Shown here: piece after piece, positions 30,773-40,353 of the stretch
Position numbering within the stretch: position 1 is the first letter of the stretch
Layout: every line of letters begins with the position of its first letter
Assembly (NCBI GenBank): GCA_051414845.1
Contig: CP183313.1
Span: 2,284,438-2,348,437, forward strand
Origin: Simonsiella sp051414845
Lineage (GTDB): Bacteria; Pseudomonadota; Gammaproteobacteria; Burkholderiales; Neisseriaceae
Direction of reading: 5' to 3'
Length of the DNA: 64,000 nucleotides
Translations under genes and position numbers: made by a program
The notes under the pieces: model-generated
The model's database searches: none
What the model saw: the letters and a program-made list of their open reading frames with translations, nothing else
What the model was told of the DNA's origin: nothing

Positions 30773-30995
30773 GTAGGCTGAAACCTTTGCAAAACGAGCA
30801 ATGCCGTCATTCCTGCGCAGGCGGGAATCCAACGCCAAGTAACATCGTATTTTATTTTATGGGCAAATTTCTATTTCAAGATTTTGAATTTTAAGCATAA
30901 ATAAAGATTACCCAAACCAAAAGATGGATTCCTGCCTACGCGGGAATGACGAGATTGTTTATTTTAGCTACGTTGAACTTCGTTTCAGGCAGCCT
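30773..30995. repeat. dRS3-bounded intergenic element, copy 2
   Basis: It has the same outer parts as copy 1: CTTTGCAAAAC at the left and TTTATTTTAGCTACGTTGAAC at the right. The two 20-mers (ATTCCT-GCGCAGGC-GGGAAT near 30804, and ATTCCT-GCCTACGC-GGGAAT near 30927) each carry one change from the dRS3 consensus. Confidence 0.7.
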
Positions 30996-31105
30996 AAAAT
31001 GATGTAAGTCGGATTATTGAATCCGATTTTGCATGCTAAATAGTCATCAAAAAGTTCAGGCAGCCTGAAAAACCATTCAGGCTGCCTGAAAACATATTTA
31101 CGTCA

Positions 31106-33148
31106 TCAATTTACCGCAAAACCGCTATGACGCAACAACGCATCAATCTGCGGCTCGCGCCCACAAAACGCCTTGAAACTTTCTGCCGCGCTGCGACTGC
31201 CGCCCACCGCCAAAATCTCATTCCAGAATTTCGCGCCCGTCGCTTTTACGTCTTCGCTTTCTTCAAACGCCGCATACGCGTCCGCCGACAATACTTCTGC
31301 CCACGCATAGCTATAATAGCCCGCCGAATAGCCGCCCGCGAAAATATGCCCAAAACTATTGGCAAAACGATTGTATTCAGGCGGTTGCACCACTGCGACT
31401 TCACGACGCACGTCAGCTAAAACCTGCGCCCAATTGTTCAGGCTTCCTGAATCTTGGCCGCTGTAAATCAACATATCAAATAGCGCAAATTCCATTTGGC
31501 GCACCAAAAATAAACCGCGTTGGAAATTTTTCGCCGCCAACATTTTGTTAAACAGGCTTTCAGGCAGTGTGGAATTATCTTCTTCATGCGAAGACATTTG
31601 CGCTAACACATTGTATTCCCACACAAAATTTTCCATAAATTGGCTTGGCAATTCCACCGCGTCCCATTCCACGCCATTGATGCCGCTCACGCCTAACTCG
31701 TCCACACGCGTGAGCAAATGGTGCAAACCATGCCCCATTTCGTGGAACAGCGTGATGATTTCATCGTGCGATAAACGCGCTTCCTTGCCGCCCACAGGTG
31801 GCGTGAAATTGCACACCAAATATGCAGTAGGTGTTTGAATTTGCCCCGCTTTTTCGCCACCAATGAAACGGCGACGACCGCGATAATCGTTCATCCACGC
31901 GCCGCCGCGTTTGCCTTCACGTGCGTACAAATCCATATACACGCCGCCGATAATTGCACCGCCTTTTTCCAATTCAAAATAGCGCACATCGTCGTGCCAC
32001 ACGGGGACTTTTTTCTCGGTCAAATTCACGCCATACAAACGATTGATTTGTGCGAATAAACCTGATAAAACCTTGTTTGCAGGGAAATATTTTTTCACTT
32101 CCGTTTCAGAAAATGCGTATTTCGCCTCGCGCAATTTTTCGCTGGCATACGTCAAATCCCACGACTGGATTTCAGGCAGCCCCAAATGTTCCGCCGCAAA
32201 TTTTTTTACTTCCGCCAAATCTTGTTCCGCAAACGGCTTGGCGCGTTTCGCTAAATCACGCAAAAACTCAAGTACTTGTGCTGGCGTTTCCGCCATTTTG
32301 GTTACGAGCGACAATTGAGCATAATTTTGGTAGCCCAACAAACGCGCCTCTTCCAACGCGACTTCCAAACAGCGCGTGATGTTCGCCGTGTTGTCCCACT
32401 CGGGCTTGCCAAATTCGCTGGCACGGGTGGAATAGGCGCGGTAAAGCTGTTCGCGCAACTCGCGCTTGTCGGCGTAAGTCAAAACAGCGATGTAATGCGG
32501 CATTTGCAAACCGATTTTGTAGCCCGATTTGCCTTCCGCTTGCGCGGCTGCCTGAAACATCGTCAGCGCGTCGTCGGGAATGCCGCTTAATTCGCTAACA
32601 TCTTCAAAATACAGCGCAAAATCATCGGTTGCGTCCAACACATTTTGCGAAAACTGCGCGGAAAGTTGTGCGCTTTCGGTTTGCAATTCCGCCAAACGCG
32701 CTTGGCTGTCAGGCGGCAATTCCGCGCCACTCAACACAAAACCGCGCAAATCGTGCGTCAATTTGGTTTGTTGCGCTGCGTCCAATTTGGCAAATTCGGG
32801 CGCGTTTTTAATCGCTTTGAAACGCGCGTAAAGTTCAATATCTTGCCCGATTTCTGTGAAAAATACGGTAACTTCGGGCATCAATTCATTGTAAACCGCG
32901 CGTAATTCGGGCGTGTCCACCACCGAATTTAAATGCGCCACCACGCCCCAAATTCTGCCGACGCGCTCGGTAATATCGGTCAAGCGTTCTACCGTGTTTG
33001 CCCAAGTAGTTTCAGATTGCGTTTTAATTTCAGCGATTTGGGCGCAGGCTTCGCTTATGGCGGTTTGCAGCGCGGGTTTGATGTCGTCGACGCGAATATC
33101 GGCAAAACGCGGCTCGTGGTCTAGGTGCAGTAAAATGTTGTCGGACAT
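31106..33148 (-). CDS. prlC: Oligopeptidase A (M3 family zinc metallopeptidase)
   Basis: A 680-residue thimet-type oligopeptidase that degrades short peptides, including cleaved signal peptides, in the cytoplasm. The zinc site H-E-M-G-H is near residue 470, with the downstream glutamate in the expected helix. I start it at ATG 33148 (M-S-D-N-I-L-L-H) with CTGGAAA upstream; the frame extends 21 codons further but that part has no ribosome site. No signal peptide. Confidence 0.94.
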   Translation of the reverse strand: MSDNILLHLDHEPRFADIRVDDIKPALQTAISEACAQIAEIKTQSETTWANTVERLTDITERVGRIWGVVAHLNSVVDTPELRAVYNELMPEVTVFFTEIGQDIELYARFKAIKNAPEFAKLDAAQQTKLTHDLRGFVLSGAELPPDSQARLAELQTESAQLSAQFSQNVLDATDDFALYFEDVSELSGIPDDALTMFQAAAQAEGKSGYKIGLQMPHYIAVLTYADKRELREQLYRAYSTRASEFGKPEWDNTANITRCLEVALEEARLLGYQNYAQLSLVTKMAETPAQVLEFLRDLAKRAKPFAEQDLAEVKKFAAEHLGLPEIQSWDLTYASEKLREAKYAFSETEVKKYFPANKVLSGLFAQINRLYGVNLTEKKVPVWHDDVRYFELEKGGAIIGGVYMDLYAREGKRGGAWMNDYRGRRRFIGGEKAGQIQTPTAYLVCNFTPPVGGKEARLSHDEIITLFHEMGHGLHHLLTRVDELGVSGINGVEWDAVELPSQFMENFVWEYNVLAQMSSHEEDNSTLPESLFNKMLAAKNFQRGLFLVRQMEFALFDMLIYSGQDSGSLNNWAQVLADVRREVAVVQPPEYNRFANSFGHIFAGGYSAGYYSYAWAEVLSADAYAAFEESEDVKATGAKFWNEILAVGGSRSAAESFKAFCGREPQIDALLRHSGFAVN

Positions 33149-33430
33149 GATTTTTTCCAGTTGAAAGAGTGAATAATGTACAAGAAATGGGGCTTTTGCC
33201 GCGAAAAACAAGGTTTCAGGCTGCCTGAAAAATCAAAAGCCATTATCAAAAGCCATTATATAGAGTCGTTTCCCATAAAAACAGTACCGCGCTGCTACTT
33301 TTCAGGCTGCCTGAAAAGCATTGCGGCTTGTTTTTTATGCTAAAATGGCGCACTTTTTTTGACGATAGAATTTGGCTGCCTGAAATCGATAAAATCTTTC
33401 AGGCAGCCTGAAAATAAATAGAGAACCAAA

Positions 33431-34798
33431 ATGTTAGACAATTTAACCAAACGATTTAGTAAAGTTTTCAAAGACATACGCGGAAAATCCAAGTTAACCG
33501 AAGACAATATTAAAGAAGCCCTGCGCGAAGTGCGTTTGGCTTTATTAGAAGCCGACGTGGGGTTGCCGATTGTGAAAGATTTTGTAAACCAAGTGAAAGA
33601 ACGCGCTTTGGGACACGAATTTGCCGACACACTCACGCCCGACCAAGCGTTTTTTGGCATTGTGAACGATGCATTGATTGAATTGATGGGCAAGGAAAAT
33701 AGCGCGTTGAATTTGGCTACCACGCCGCCTGCGACTGTTTTGATGGCGGGTTTGCAAGGCGCGGGTAAAACCACGACTGTGGGTAAATTATCCAAATTAA
33801 TCAAAGACCAAGATAAGAAAAAGAAAATCTTGGTTGTATCGGCGGACGTGTATCGTCCTGCAGCGATTGAGCAGTTGAAATTGTTGGCCGGGCAAGTTCA
33901 GGTGGATTTTTTCCCGTCTGACACATCGCAAAATCCTGTGGAAATTGCGAAAGCGGCGCAGGAACACGCCAAACGCCATTTTTACGATGTGTTGATGGTG
34001 GATACGGCGGGTCGTTTGGCGATTGATGAAGAAATGATGAATGAAATCAAAGCCATTCATGCGGCAATTAATCCTTTGGAAACGCTGTTTGTGGTGGACG
34101 CGATGTTGGGTCAAGACGCGGTGAACACGGCGCAGGCGTTTAACGAGGCGTTGCCGCTCACAGGCGTGATTTTGACGAAAATGGACGGCGATTCGCGCGG
34201 TGGTGCGGCGTTGTCGGTGCGTCAAATCACGGGTAAGCCGATTAAATTTATTGGTATTGGCGAGAAAATCAATGGTTTAGAGCCGTTTTATCCTGACCGC
34301 ATTGCCAGCCGCATTTTGGGCATGGGTGATGTGATGACACTGTTGGAAGACGTGCAAAAAGGCATTGACGAAGAAGTTGCCAAGGAAATGGCGCAAAAAC
34401 TTCATCGCGGCAAAGATTTTGATTTGAATGACTTTAAAGCGCAAATTCAGCAAATGCGCAATATGGGCGGTTTTGAGAATTTGTTGTCTAAAATGCCGGG
34501 GGAATTGGGCGAAATTTCTAAACAAATTCCCGAAGGCACGGCGGAAAAGGCGATGGGTCATGTGGAAGCCATCATCAATTCTATGACACCGAAGGAACGC
34601 GCCAATCCTGCGCTGTTGAAAGCGAGTCGCAAACGCCGTATCGCGGCGGGCGCGGGTGTGAGTATTCAGGAAGTGAATAAAATGCTGAAACAATTTGAGC
34701 AATCGCAGCAAATGATGAAGATGTTTAGCGGCAAAAATATGCAAAAATTGATGCGTATGGCGAAGGGGATGAAGGGGGTTTTCCCGAATATGAAGTAA
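33431..34798 (+). CDS. ffh: Signal recognition particle GTPase Ffh
   Basis: 455 residues: N domain (1-90), GTPase G domain with G-L-Q-G-A-G-K-T-T (about 106), D-T-A-G-R (about 189) and T-K-M-D (about 247), and a Met-rich M domain (about 300-455) ending K-G-M-K-G-V-F-P. It binds 4.5S RNA and signal sequences and delivers inner-membrane proteins to FtsY. Preceded by two DUS copies and closed by a strong terminator. Confidence 0.98.
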   Translation: MLDNLTKRFSKVFKDIRGKSKLTEDNIKEALREVRLALLEADVGLPIVKDFVNQVKERALGHEFADTLTPDQAFFGIVNDALIELMGKENSALNLATTPPATVLMAGLQGAGKTTTVGKLSKLIKDQDKKKKILVVSADVYRPAAIEQLKLLAGQVQVDFFPSDTSQNPVEIAKAAQEHAKRHFYDVLMVDTAGRLAIDEEMMNEIKAIHAAINPLETLFVVDAMLGQDAVNTAQAFNEALPLTGVILTKMDGDSRGGAALSVRQITGKPIKFIGIGEKINGLEPFYPDRIASRILGMGDVMTLLEDVQKGIDEEVAKEMAQKLHRGKDFDLNDFKAQIQQMRNMGGFENLLSKMPGELGEISKQIPEGTAEKAMGHVEAIINSMTPKERANPALLKASRKRRIAAGAGVSIQEVNKMLKQFEQSQQMMKMFSGKNMQKLMRMAKGMKGVFPNMK

Positions 34799-34826
34799 TT
34801 GGATAGGCAGCCTGAAAATACATTTG

Positions 34827-34870
34827 CCGACAAAAAAAACGATGTTATCGCAACATCGTTTTTTTGTCGG
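34827..34870. terminator. Bidirectional terminator between ffh and the hemerythrin-like gene
   Basis: Long stem CCGACAAAAAAAACGATGTT / AACATCGTTTTTTTGTCGG with a 5-base loop, between convergent genes. Confidence 0.9.
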
Positions 34871-34878
34871 TGCAAGCT

Positions 34879-35346
34879 TTATTCATTCAAAGCGCGCGGA
34901 AACAGAATCGTGTTTTCCAATTCAATATGGTCGCGCAAATCTTGCACAAATTCGCGCAACTCAGTATATAAACGTTGCCAATTGCCGCACGCATATTCGG
35001 GCGTTTGCAAGTTATCGGTCAGTTGCAACAGCCTGTCCAAAGCTACGCCGTGATCTTCGTGTTCTATCATCATCATGCGCACAGGCATACTTGCGCCACG
35101 TCCCATGCCTTGTTGAATCATCGGAAACAACACGCGCTCTTCTTTCATCATATGGCTTTCCAACTCAGTTTCAATCGCCTGCAAATGCGACAATACATCT
35201 TGATTGAATGTATCAGCATGCACGCGCGCCACTTTTTCTGTTAGCGGCAAAATGCTGGCAAGTTGTTGGCGATGGGTTTGATGGTAGCGTTGCAAAACGT
35301 GGTCAATGGTGGCGTTTAATGGGGCGGTTTGCCATGGATTGCTCAT
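34879..35346 (-). CDS. Hemerythrin-like (HHE) iron protein, RIC/DnrN-type without N-terminal domain
   Basis: 155 residues forming a four-helix hemerythrin-like bundle. The iron ligands fit the pattern H16 (I-D-H-V), H65 with E69/E70 (S-H-M-M-K-E-E), H95 (I-E-H-E-D-H-G) and H139-E142 (R-D-H-I-E-L-E-N). RIC/DnrN/ScdA proteins repair nitrosylated Fe-S clusters and usually begin with a ScdA_N domain with a C-C-x-G-G motif; this one starts directly at the HHE domain. No clear NsrR site upstream. Function in iron or NO handling is inferred. Confidence 0.75.
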   Translation of the reverse strand: MSNPWQTAPLNATIDHVLQRYHQTHRQQLASILPLTEKVARVHADTFNQDVLSHLQAIETELESHMMKEERVLFPMIQQGMGRGASMPVRMMMIEHEDHGVALDRLLQLTDNLQTPEYACGNWQRLYTELREFVQDLRDHIELENTILFPRALNE

Positions 35347-35539
35347 AATACGTTCCTTTTGTTTTTGATTTTTCGGTGGTTTCAGGCTGCCTGAAACTTG
35401 AAAGTAGAAGATTTTATGAAACTTTTAACAGAAAAGAAATCAATTTTTTAACTAAAAAACCGATATTGAATAAGGTTTTGCGTTAAATCAAAAAAAGTTG
35501 GCTGAACTCAGTGATTGAAAATAAAGGCTGCCTGAAAAT

Positions 35540-35690
35540 ACGCTATTCATTATTCCCGTGTAGGTGGGAATCCATAGTTAATCTACACAAATGATTGATA
35601 AAAATAGCAAACTGGATAGCAAAAATGGATTCCTGCCTGCGCGGGAATGACGACGATGTAGGCTTTGCAAAAGTTTAAGGCTGCTTGAAA
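35540..35690. repeat. dRS3-bounded intergenic element, copy 3
   Basis: ATTCCC-GTGTAGGT-GGGAAT near 35553 and ATTCCT-GCCTGCGC-GGGAAT near 35630 enclose a shorter (~60 bp) centre than copies 1 and 2. It lies between the HHE gene and the macB end, beside a DUS. Confidence 0.65.
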
Positions 35691-35727
35691 CTTTCAGGCA
35701 GCCTTTTCTTATCTTGAATCAAACGAT

Positions 35728-37665
35728 TTAATCATGCGCCAATGCATCAATCGGATTGAGTTTTGACGCATTTTTCGCGGGCATATAGCCGAAAATCACG
35801 CCAATGGCAGTGGAGCAGACGACTGCGCCGATGATGGAGGCGGTGGAAAACGACATGGCGAAATCTTTAACGAAATGATTAAACAACGCGCCGATACCAA
35901 ATGAAGCTAATACGCCGACCAAGCCGCCAATCAAGCACAATAAAATTGCTTCAATCAAAAATTGTTGCAAAATATTGGTTTGGCGCGCGCCGATTGCCAT
36001 GCGTACGCCGATTTCTTTGGTGCGCTCGGTAACGGAAACCAGCATAATGTTCATTACACCAATGCCACCAACAATCAATGAAATCAAAGCGATAGATGAA
36101 ATAAGCATGGTCATCGTGCCTGTGGTCGCTTCCACGGTTTGTTTAATGCTGTCACTGTTGCGCGTGAAAAAATCTTCTGTGCCATGACGCGCGAGCAGCA
36201 GCTCTTTAATGCCTTTTTCAGCGGTTTGCGAGTCGATGTTGTCTTTGATTTTCACGCTGAGACTGCTGATGAATTTGTCGCCGCTGATTTGATTCATTAG
36301 CGTGGTGTAGGGCAGGTAGAGATTTAAACTATCGCTACCGCCGAATGAGCTTTCTTCTTTTTTCAGCACGCCAATGACGGTCAATGGGCGTTTGCGTAAC
36401 AAAATCACTTTGCCCAATGCTTGCTCGGGCGTGTCAAACAATTTATCGGCGGTATTGCTATCAATAACAACAACTTGTGCGTTTTCTTTGACATCGCTGG
36501 CATCAAACAAACGCCCGACATTCAATTTCAAACCGCGTACATCAAAATATTGCTCGCCTACACCATTACCGTTTGCACTTAATTCATTGTTTCTATAAGT
36601 TAAAGTTGCGCTGGTAGAACTGGATGGTGTTGTGGATTCTACATAGCTCAATTTGCCAATTGCTTGGCTGTCGGCAACGGTTAGCGTTTTAATACGGCTG
36701 CGGTTTCTGTCACCAAAGCCTTTGCCCGGGAAAATGCTGATGGTGTTTGTACCCATGCTATTGATATTAGACAAGATTTTCTCTTGCGAACCCTTGCCGA
36801 GTGCAACAACGGACACGACCGCCGCAATGCCGATAATAATGCCGAGCATGGTCAAAAGCGAGCGCATTTTGTGCGCCACAATCGCTTGCACCGACATTTT
36901 GCAGGCTTCTTCAAATTGGTCTTTGTAAAACGCAAGCCCATGTTTTTCTTGAATACTTTCTATATTGCTTGGTTTAATTTCACGCGTTTTGCTGGTATCG
37001 GCAATGATTTCGCCGTCTTTGATTTCAATCACACGATTGGCTTGCGCGGCGATGTTTGGGTCGTGCGTTACCATGATAATCGTATGTCCGTCGGCATACA
37101 ATTCTTGAATGATTTGCATGACATTTTCGCCGCTGCCTGAATCCAGTGCGCCTGTGGGTTCATCGGCAAAGATGATTTCGCCGCCATTCATCAGCGCGCG
37201 GGCGATGGAAACGCGCTGTTGTTGTCCGCCCGACAGTTCGCTGGGTTTGTTTTTTTCTTTACCTTGCAAACCCAATTTGGCGAGCAAACCATCGGCGCGC
37301 GCGCTGCGTTCGGCATGGTCTATGCCAGCATAAACGGAGGGGAGAGCGACGTTATCGCGTGCGGAAAGTGAGCTCAATAAGTTATAGCGTTGAAAAATAA
37401 AGCCAAATCGTTTTCGGCGCATGGCGGCAAGTTCGTCGGGCGACATTTTGGAAGTTTCCGTGTCTGCGATGGCATAAGTACCTGAAGTGGGCGTATCCAG
37501 CAAGCCGAGAATGTTCATGAGCGTGGATTTACCTGAGCCTGATTTCCCGATGATGGCAACGAAATCGCCTTTTTCAATGGTTAAGTTGATGTTTTTTAAC
37601 ACATGAACGCGGTTTTCGCCTTCGCCAAAATAGCGATTGATGTTGGTGCATTGAATTAAAGACAT
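35728..37665 (-). CDS. macB: Macrolide/peptide export ABC transporter MacB
   Basis: 645 residues. The N-terminal ATPase (1-230) has G-K-S-G-S-G-K-S-T, L-S-G-G-Q-Q-Q-R and A-D-E-P-T-G-A-L-D. A first membrane helix follows near residue 270, a large periplasmic MacB_PCD domain, and a C-terminal FtsX-like unit of three helices. It works with MacA and an outer-membrane TolC-type channel as a mechanotransmission pump. It is downstream of macA on the same strand but 440 bp of repeat-filled DNA separates them. Confidence 0.95.
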   Translation of the reverse strand: MSLIQCTNINRYFGEGENRVHVLKNINLTIEKGDFVAIIGKSGSGKSTLMNILGLLDTPTSGTYAIADTETSKMSPDELAAMRRKRFGFIFQRYNLLSSLSARDNVALPSVYAGIDHAERSARADGLLAKLGLQGKEKNKPSELSGGQQQRVSIARALMNGGEIIFADEPTGALDSGSGENVMQIIQELYADGHTIIMVTHDPNIAAQANRVIEIKDGEIIADTSKTREIKPSNIESIQEKHGLAFYKDQFEEACKMSVQAIVAHKMRSLLTMLGIIIGIAAVVSVVALGKGSQEKILSNINSMGTNTISIFPGKGFGDRNRSRIKTLTVADSQAIGKLSYVESTTPSSSTSATLTYRNNELSANGNGVGEQYFDVRGLKLNVGRLFDASDVKENAQVVVIDSNTADKLFDTPEQALGKVILLRKRPLTVIGVLKKEESSFGGSDSLNLYLPYTTLMNQISGDKFISSLSVKIKDNIDSQTAEKGIKELLLARHGTEDFFTRNSDSIKQTVEATTGTMTMLISSIALISLIVGGIGVMNIMLVSVTERTKEIGVRMAIGARQTNILQQFLIEAILLCLIGGLVGVLASFGIGALFNHFVKDFAMSFSTASIIGAVVCSTAIGVIFGYMPAKNASKLNPIDALAHD

Positions 37666-37739
37666 AATGATTTATTGGGTTGAATTTTTTAATAAACAGG
37701 GGATCAGATTTTTTAACTTCGCTGAAGCCTTGCGGCTTT

Positions 37740-37976
37740 CAGGTAGCCTGAAAGTTTTGTGTAGGGTGTGTGCGTTTGCGCACGCGGTTTGGTTTTTAAA
37801 ATTCTCAGGCAGCCTATTGAATAAACATCAATTGCTCATGCTACCTGAAACGTGTTCTCTCCCCCGCTTGCGGGGGCAGGGCTAGGGTGGGGGTATTTAA
37901 ATGCACAGTAAATTCTGGTTGGTTGAACCACTGGGAAGCCCCCACCCTAACCCTCCCCCACGAGTGGGGGAGGGAA
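37740..37976. repeat. Repeat cluster between macA and macB
   Basis: The gap holds a GTGTGTGCGTTTGCGCACGCGG hairpin (about 37765-37787) and a large inverted pair: CTCCCCCGCTTGCGGGGGCAGG-type at about 37860-37897 facing CCCCCACCCTAACCCTCCCCCAC-type at 37938-37976. simDUS copies flank it. The insertion may uncouple macB expression from macA. Confidence 0.65.
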
Positions 37977-38106
37977 CAGATGGCAGTTCTTCTCTAAAGT
38001 TGAGGCTTTCAGGCTGCCTGAAAAATAAACTCCCGCGCGCAATATTTGTGCCATACACAACATTTTAGCTACGCTGAATCGTGTTTCAGGCAGCCTGAAA
38101 ACCACC

Positions 38107-39279
38107 TTACATTCTTGGCGGACGCGTATTGGCAACGCCAGCTGCTTTTTCATCCGCATTCATTTCCGACATAATCACTTTGTCGCCCTCGTTCAAGCCC
38201 GATTTGATTTCCGTGTTCATGCTGTCTTTCAAGCCCGTTTGTACTTCGCGCTCTTGTGGTTGAGTGTCCGCGCCCAAAACGCGCACCATTTTCTTACCGT
38301 CTTTCGTTTTAATCGCCACGGTTGGCACCGTTAAAACCTTATCCGCGCTGGCAATTTCAATCGTATTTTGCGTCGTCATACCAATTGCTAACTTACCGTC
38401 CGCGTTTGGCACAGTTGCGCGCGCGTAGTAATAAATCGCGCTGGAAGTCGTGTCGGTGGACTTGCTGTACGAACCTTGCGACATCGTCGTCAAACCAGGG
38501 TCAATGCTGTCCAGCTTGGTTTTAATCGGCGTGTCAGGCTCGGAAAGAATCGTAAATTCAACGGTTTGACCTGGTTTAATCTTGGTCGCGTCGCCTTCCG
38601 CAATTTGCATTTTATTCGTCATTTCGCTCAAATCCGCGATTTGCACCACTGTCGGCGAGGTTTGGCTCGAGTTAATCGTTTGCCCTTCTTCAGCCACCAA
38701 CGCCACCACCGTGCCGTCAATCGGCGCAGTAATGCGCGTGTAACCAATATCGGTTTCCGCCGTGTTAATCGCGATTTGCGTTTCCTTGATAGATGCTTCC
38801 AGCTGCTTAATTTGCGCTTTCGCCGCTGCCCACGCGTCTTCTACGTCGTCCATCTCAATTTTAGACACCGCGCCCGCCGCCGCCAGAGGTTTGTAGCGGT
38901 CGTATTTGCGTTGCGCCGTTTTCAACGCCACGCGCGCCGATTCCAATTGCGCCTGAAAACTGCCCAATTGCGCTTTACGCGTGTTCAAAGTATTGACTTG
39001 CGTTGCATTGTCAATTTCCGCAATCAAATCGCCTTTTTTCACCACATCGCCAATTTTGACGTGCATTTTCTTAATCTGCCCCGAAACCTGCGCACCCACG
39101 TCCACCAGCGACGATGACGAAATCTCGCCATTTGCCGACACCGTCTGACTGATTTTGCCACGCACCACAGGTTCGGTAATATAAGAAACCTTATTTTTCG
39201 GCTTGAAATAAGTGTACGCACCCCAGCCAATGCTGCACAAAACCAACAAAGCAATCAATACTTTCACTGCCGTTTTCAT
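38107..39279 (-). CDS. macA: Periplasmic adaptor subunit MacA
   Basis: 390 residues: an N-terminal membrane anchor (about 5-22), then lipoyl/biotinyl-like halves (V-D-V-G-A-Q-V-S-G-Q-I near 62 and I-T-A-P-I-D-G-T-V near 185), a coiled-coil hairpin between them (about 100-170), and beta-barrel and membrane-proximal domains. It is the adaptor that links MacB to the outer-membrane channel. RBS AGGAATATAG-ATG. Confidence 0.94.
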   Translation of the reverse strand: MKTAVKVLIALLVLCSIGWGAYTYFKPKNKVSYITEPVVRGKISQTVSANGEISSSSLVDVGAQVSGQIKKMHVKIGDVVKKGDLIAEIDNATQVNTLNTRKAQLGSFQAQLESARVALKTAQRKYDRYKPLAAAGAVSKIEMDDVEDAWAAAKAQIKQLEASIKETQIAINTAETDIGYTRITAPIDGTVVALVAEEGQTINSSQTSPTVVQIADLSEMTNKMQIAEGDATKIKPGQTVEFTILSEPDTPIKTKLDSIDPGLTTMSQGSYSKSTDTTSSAIYYYARATVPNADGKLAIGMTTQNTIEIASADKVLTVPTVAIKTKDGKKMVRVLGADTQPQEREVQTGLKDSMNTEIKSGLNEGDKVIMSEMNADEKAAGVANTRPPRM

Positions 39280-39594
39280 CTATATTCCTAAATATTAAAG
39301 ATAAATTCGGCGCGCATAATAAAACAAATTGAGTAAACTACCAAGCATTTCAGGCTGTCTGAAAAAGCATAACACATTGAAACAAAAATAAAATCATCAA
39401 AAAAATTTACAAGACTTTGAATAAAGCTGCAATAAGATGAAGACGAAATTTCAGGCTTGCTAGAGTTTTGTTTGCCATCCATATCGCATTCAATATCTTC
39501 AGGCAGCCTGAAATCCATTATTTTTTCACAAAACTAAATTTATATAAAAAACAAAAAAATAACGCCAATAACCCAAATTAAATCAAATTAACGC
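39280..39594. other. Intergenic, no gene seen
   Basis: AT-rich, with variant uptake sequences (CAGGCTGTCTGAAAA near 39351; a simDUS near 39499-39513). A weak reverse frame (39288-39518) has no ribosome site and no similarity. Confidence 0.5.
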
Positions 39595-39623
39595 TTGCCA
39601 AGAAAGGTTAAATTTGTTTTAAT
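39595..39623 (+). promoter_or_regulatory. Promoter of the tRNA-Val/tRNA-Asp unit
   Basis: -35 TTGCCA (39595-39600), 17-bp spacer, -10 TTTAAT (39618-39623); predicted start about 20 bp before tRNA-Val. Confidence 0.6.
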
Positions 39624-39652
39624 ACGACCTTTCTCAGCATAGCGAACAAAAT

Positions 39653-39728
39653 GGGTGATTAGCTCAGTTGGTAGAGCGTCTGCCTTACAAGCAGAATGTC
39701 GGCGGTTCGACTCCGTCATCACCCACCA
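39653..39728 (+). tRNA. tRNA-Val (TAC)
   Basis: 76 nt with CCA; anticodon TAC in CTTACAA; acceptor GGGTGAT/ATCACCC. Confidence 0.97.
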
Positions 39729-39762
39729 CTTTTTATCGGTCGCTTTAACGGCGGTCGGTTGC

Positions 39763-39839
39763 GCGGTGGTAGCTCAGTTGGTTAGAGTACTGGCCTGTCA
39801 CGCCAGTGGTCGCGGGTTCGAGCCCCGTCCACCGCGCCA
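39763..39839 (+). tRNA. tRNA-Asp (GTC)
   Basis: 77 nt with CCA; anticodon GTC in CTGTCAC; acceptor GCGGTGG/CCACCGC with discriminator G, as expected for tRNA-Asp. Cotranscribed with tRNA-Val. Confidence 0.97.
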
Positions 39840-39890
39840 AAATTCATCATGTATACTTTCAAATCCCTTTGATACAGCATGATATATGCC

Positions 39891-39924
39891 ACTCTTTATA
39901 GTAAACTATAAAGAGTCTTTTTTT
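39891..39924 (+). terminator. Terminator of the tRNA operon
   Basis: ACTCTTTATAG / CTATAAAGAGT stem, loop TAAA, then a seven-T run. Confidence 0.9.
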
Positions 39925-39989
39925 GTCTTATGAATTTGAAATGGCTTTTCAGGTAGCTTGAAAACCATATTAACGATTAATTAAATACC

Positions 39990-40289
39990 ATGAATACACG
40001 TTTATTGCTGATTTTAGGTTTGCTAGAAGGTTTGTCGTTTTTGTTCTTGCTCGGCGTTGCTATGCCATTGAAATATATGTACAACACGCCCGAAATCGTG
40101 CCTTATGCAGGTATGGCGCATGGTGCGTTGTTTTTGGCATTTTTGGCGGTATTGCTCGGTGTGAGCCACAAAAATAACTGGTCGATTTGGTGGTTTTTAG
40201 GCGGTTTGCTGGCAGCGGTTTTGCCGTTTGGTACATTCGTATTTGACTGGCGCGTGAGGCAATGGCAAAAGAGCGTGGGCGAAGCGTAA
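39990..40289 (+). CDS. DUF3817-family small integral membrane protein
   Basis: 99 residues with three membrane helices (about 4-26, 40-60 and 68-88). The opening L-L-E-G-L-S-F-L-F-L-L, the M-P-L-K-Y segment and A-H-G-A-L-F match the DUF3817 family, whose function is unknown. It is a single gene, closed by an inverted-DUS terminator shared with glmU. Confidence 0.78.
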   Translation: MNTRLLLILGLLEGLSFLFLLGVAMPLKYMYNTPEIVPYAGMAHGALFLAFLAVLLGVSHKNNWSIWWFLGGLLAAVLPFGTFVFDWRVRQWQKSVGEA

Positions 40290-40297
40290 GCAAAAAT

Positions 40298-40345
40298 AAA
40301 AAGGCTGCTTGAAAACTAGGAAACTGGTTTTCAGGCAGCCTTTTT
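40298..40345. terminator. Inverted-DUS terminator between the DUF3817 gene and glmU
   Basis: AAAAAGGCTGCTTGAAAAC / GTTTTCAGGCAGCCTTTTT: a long stem with A and T tails, serving both convergent genes. Confidence 0.85.
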
Positions 40346-40353
40346 GTATCGCA

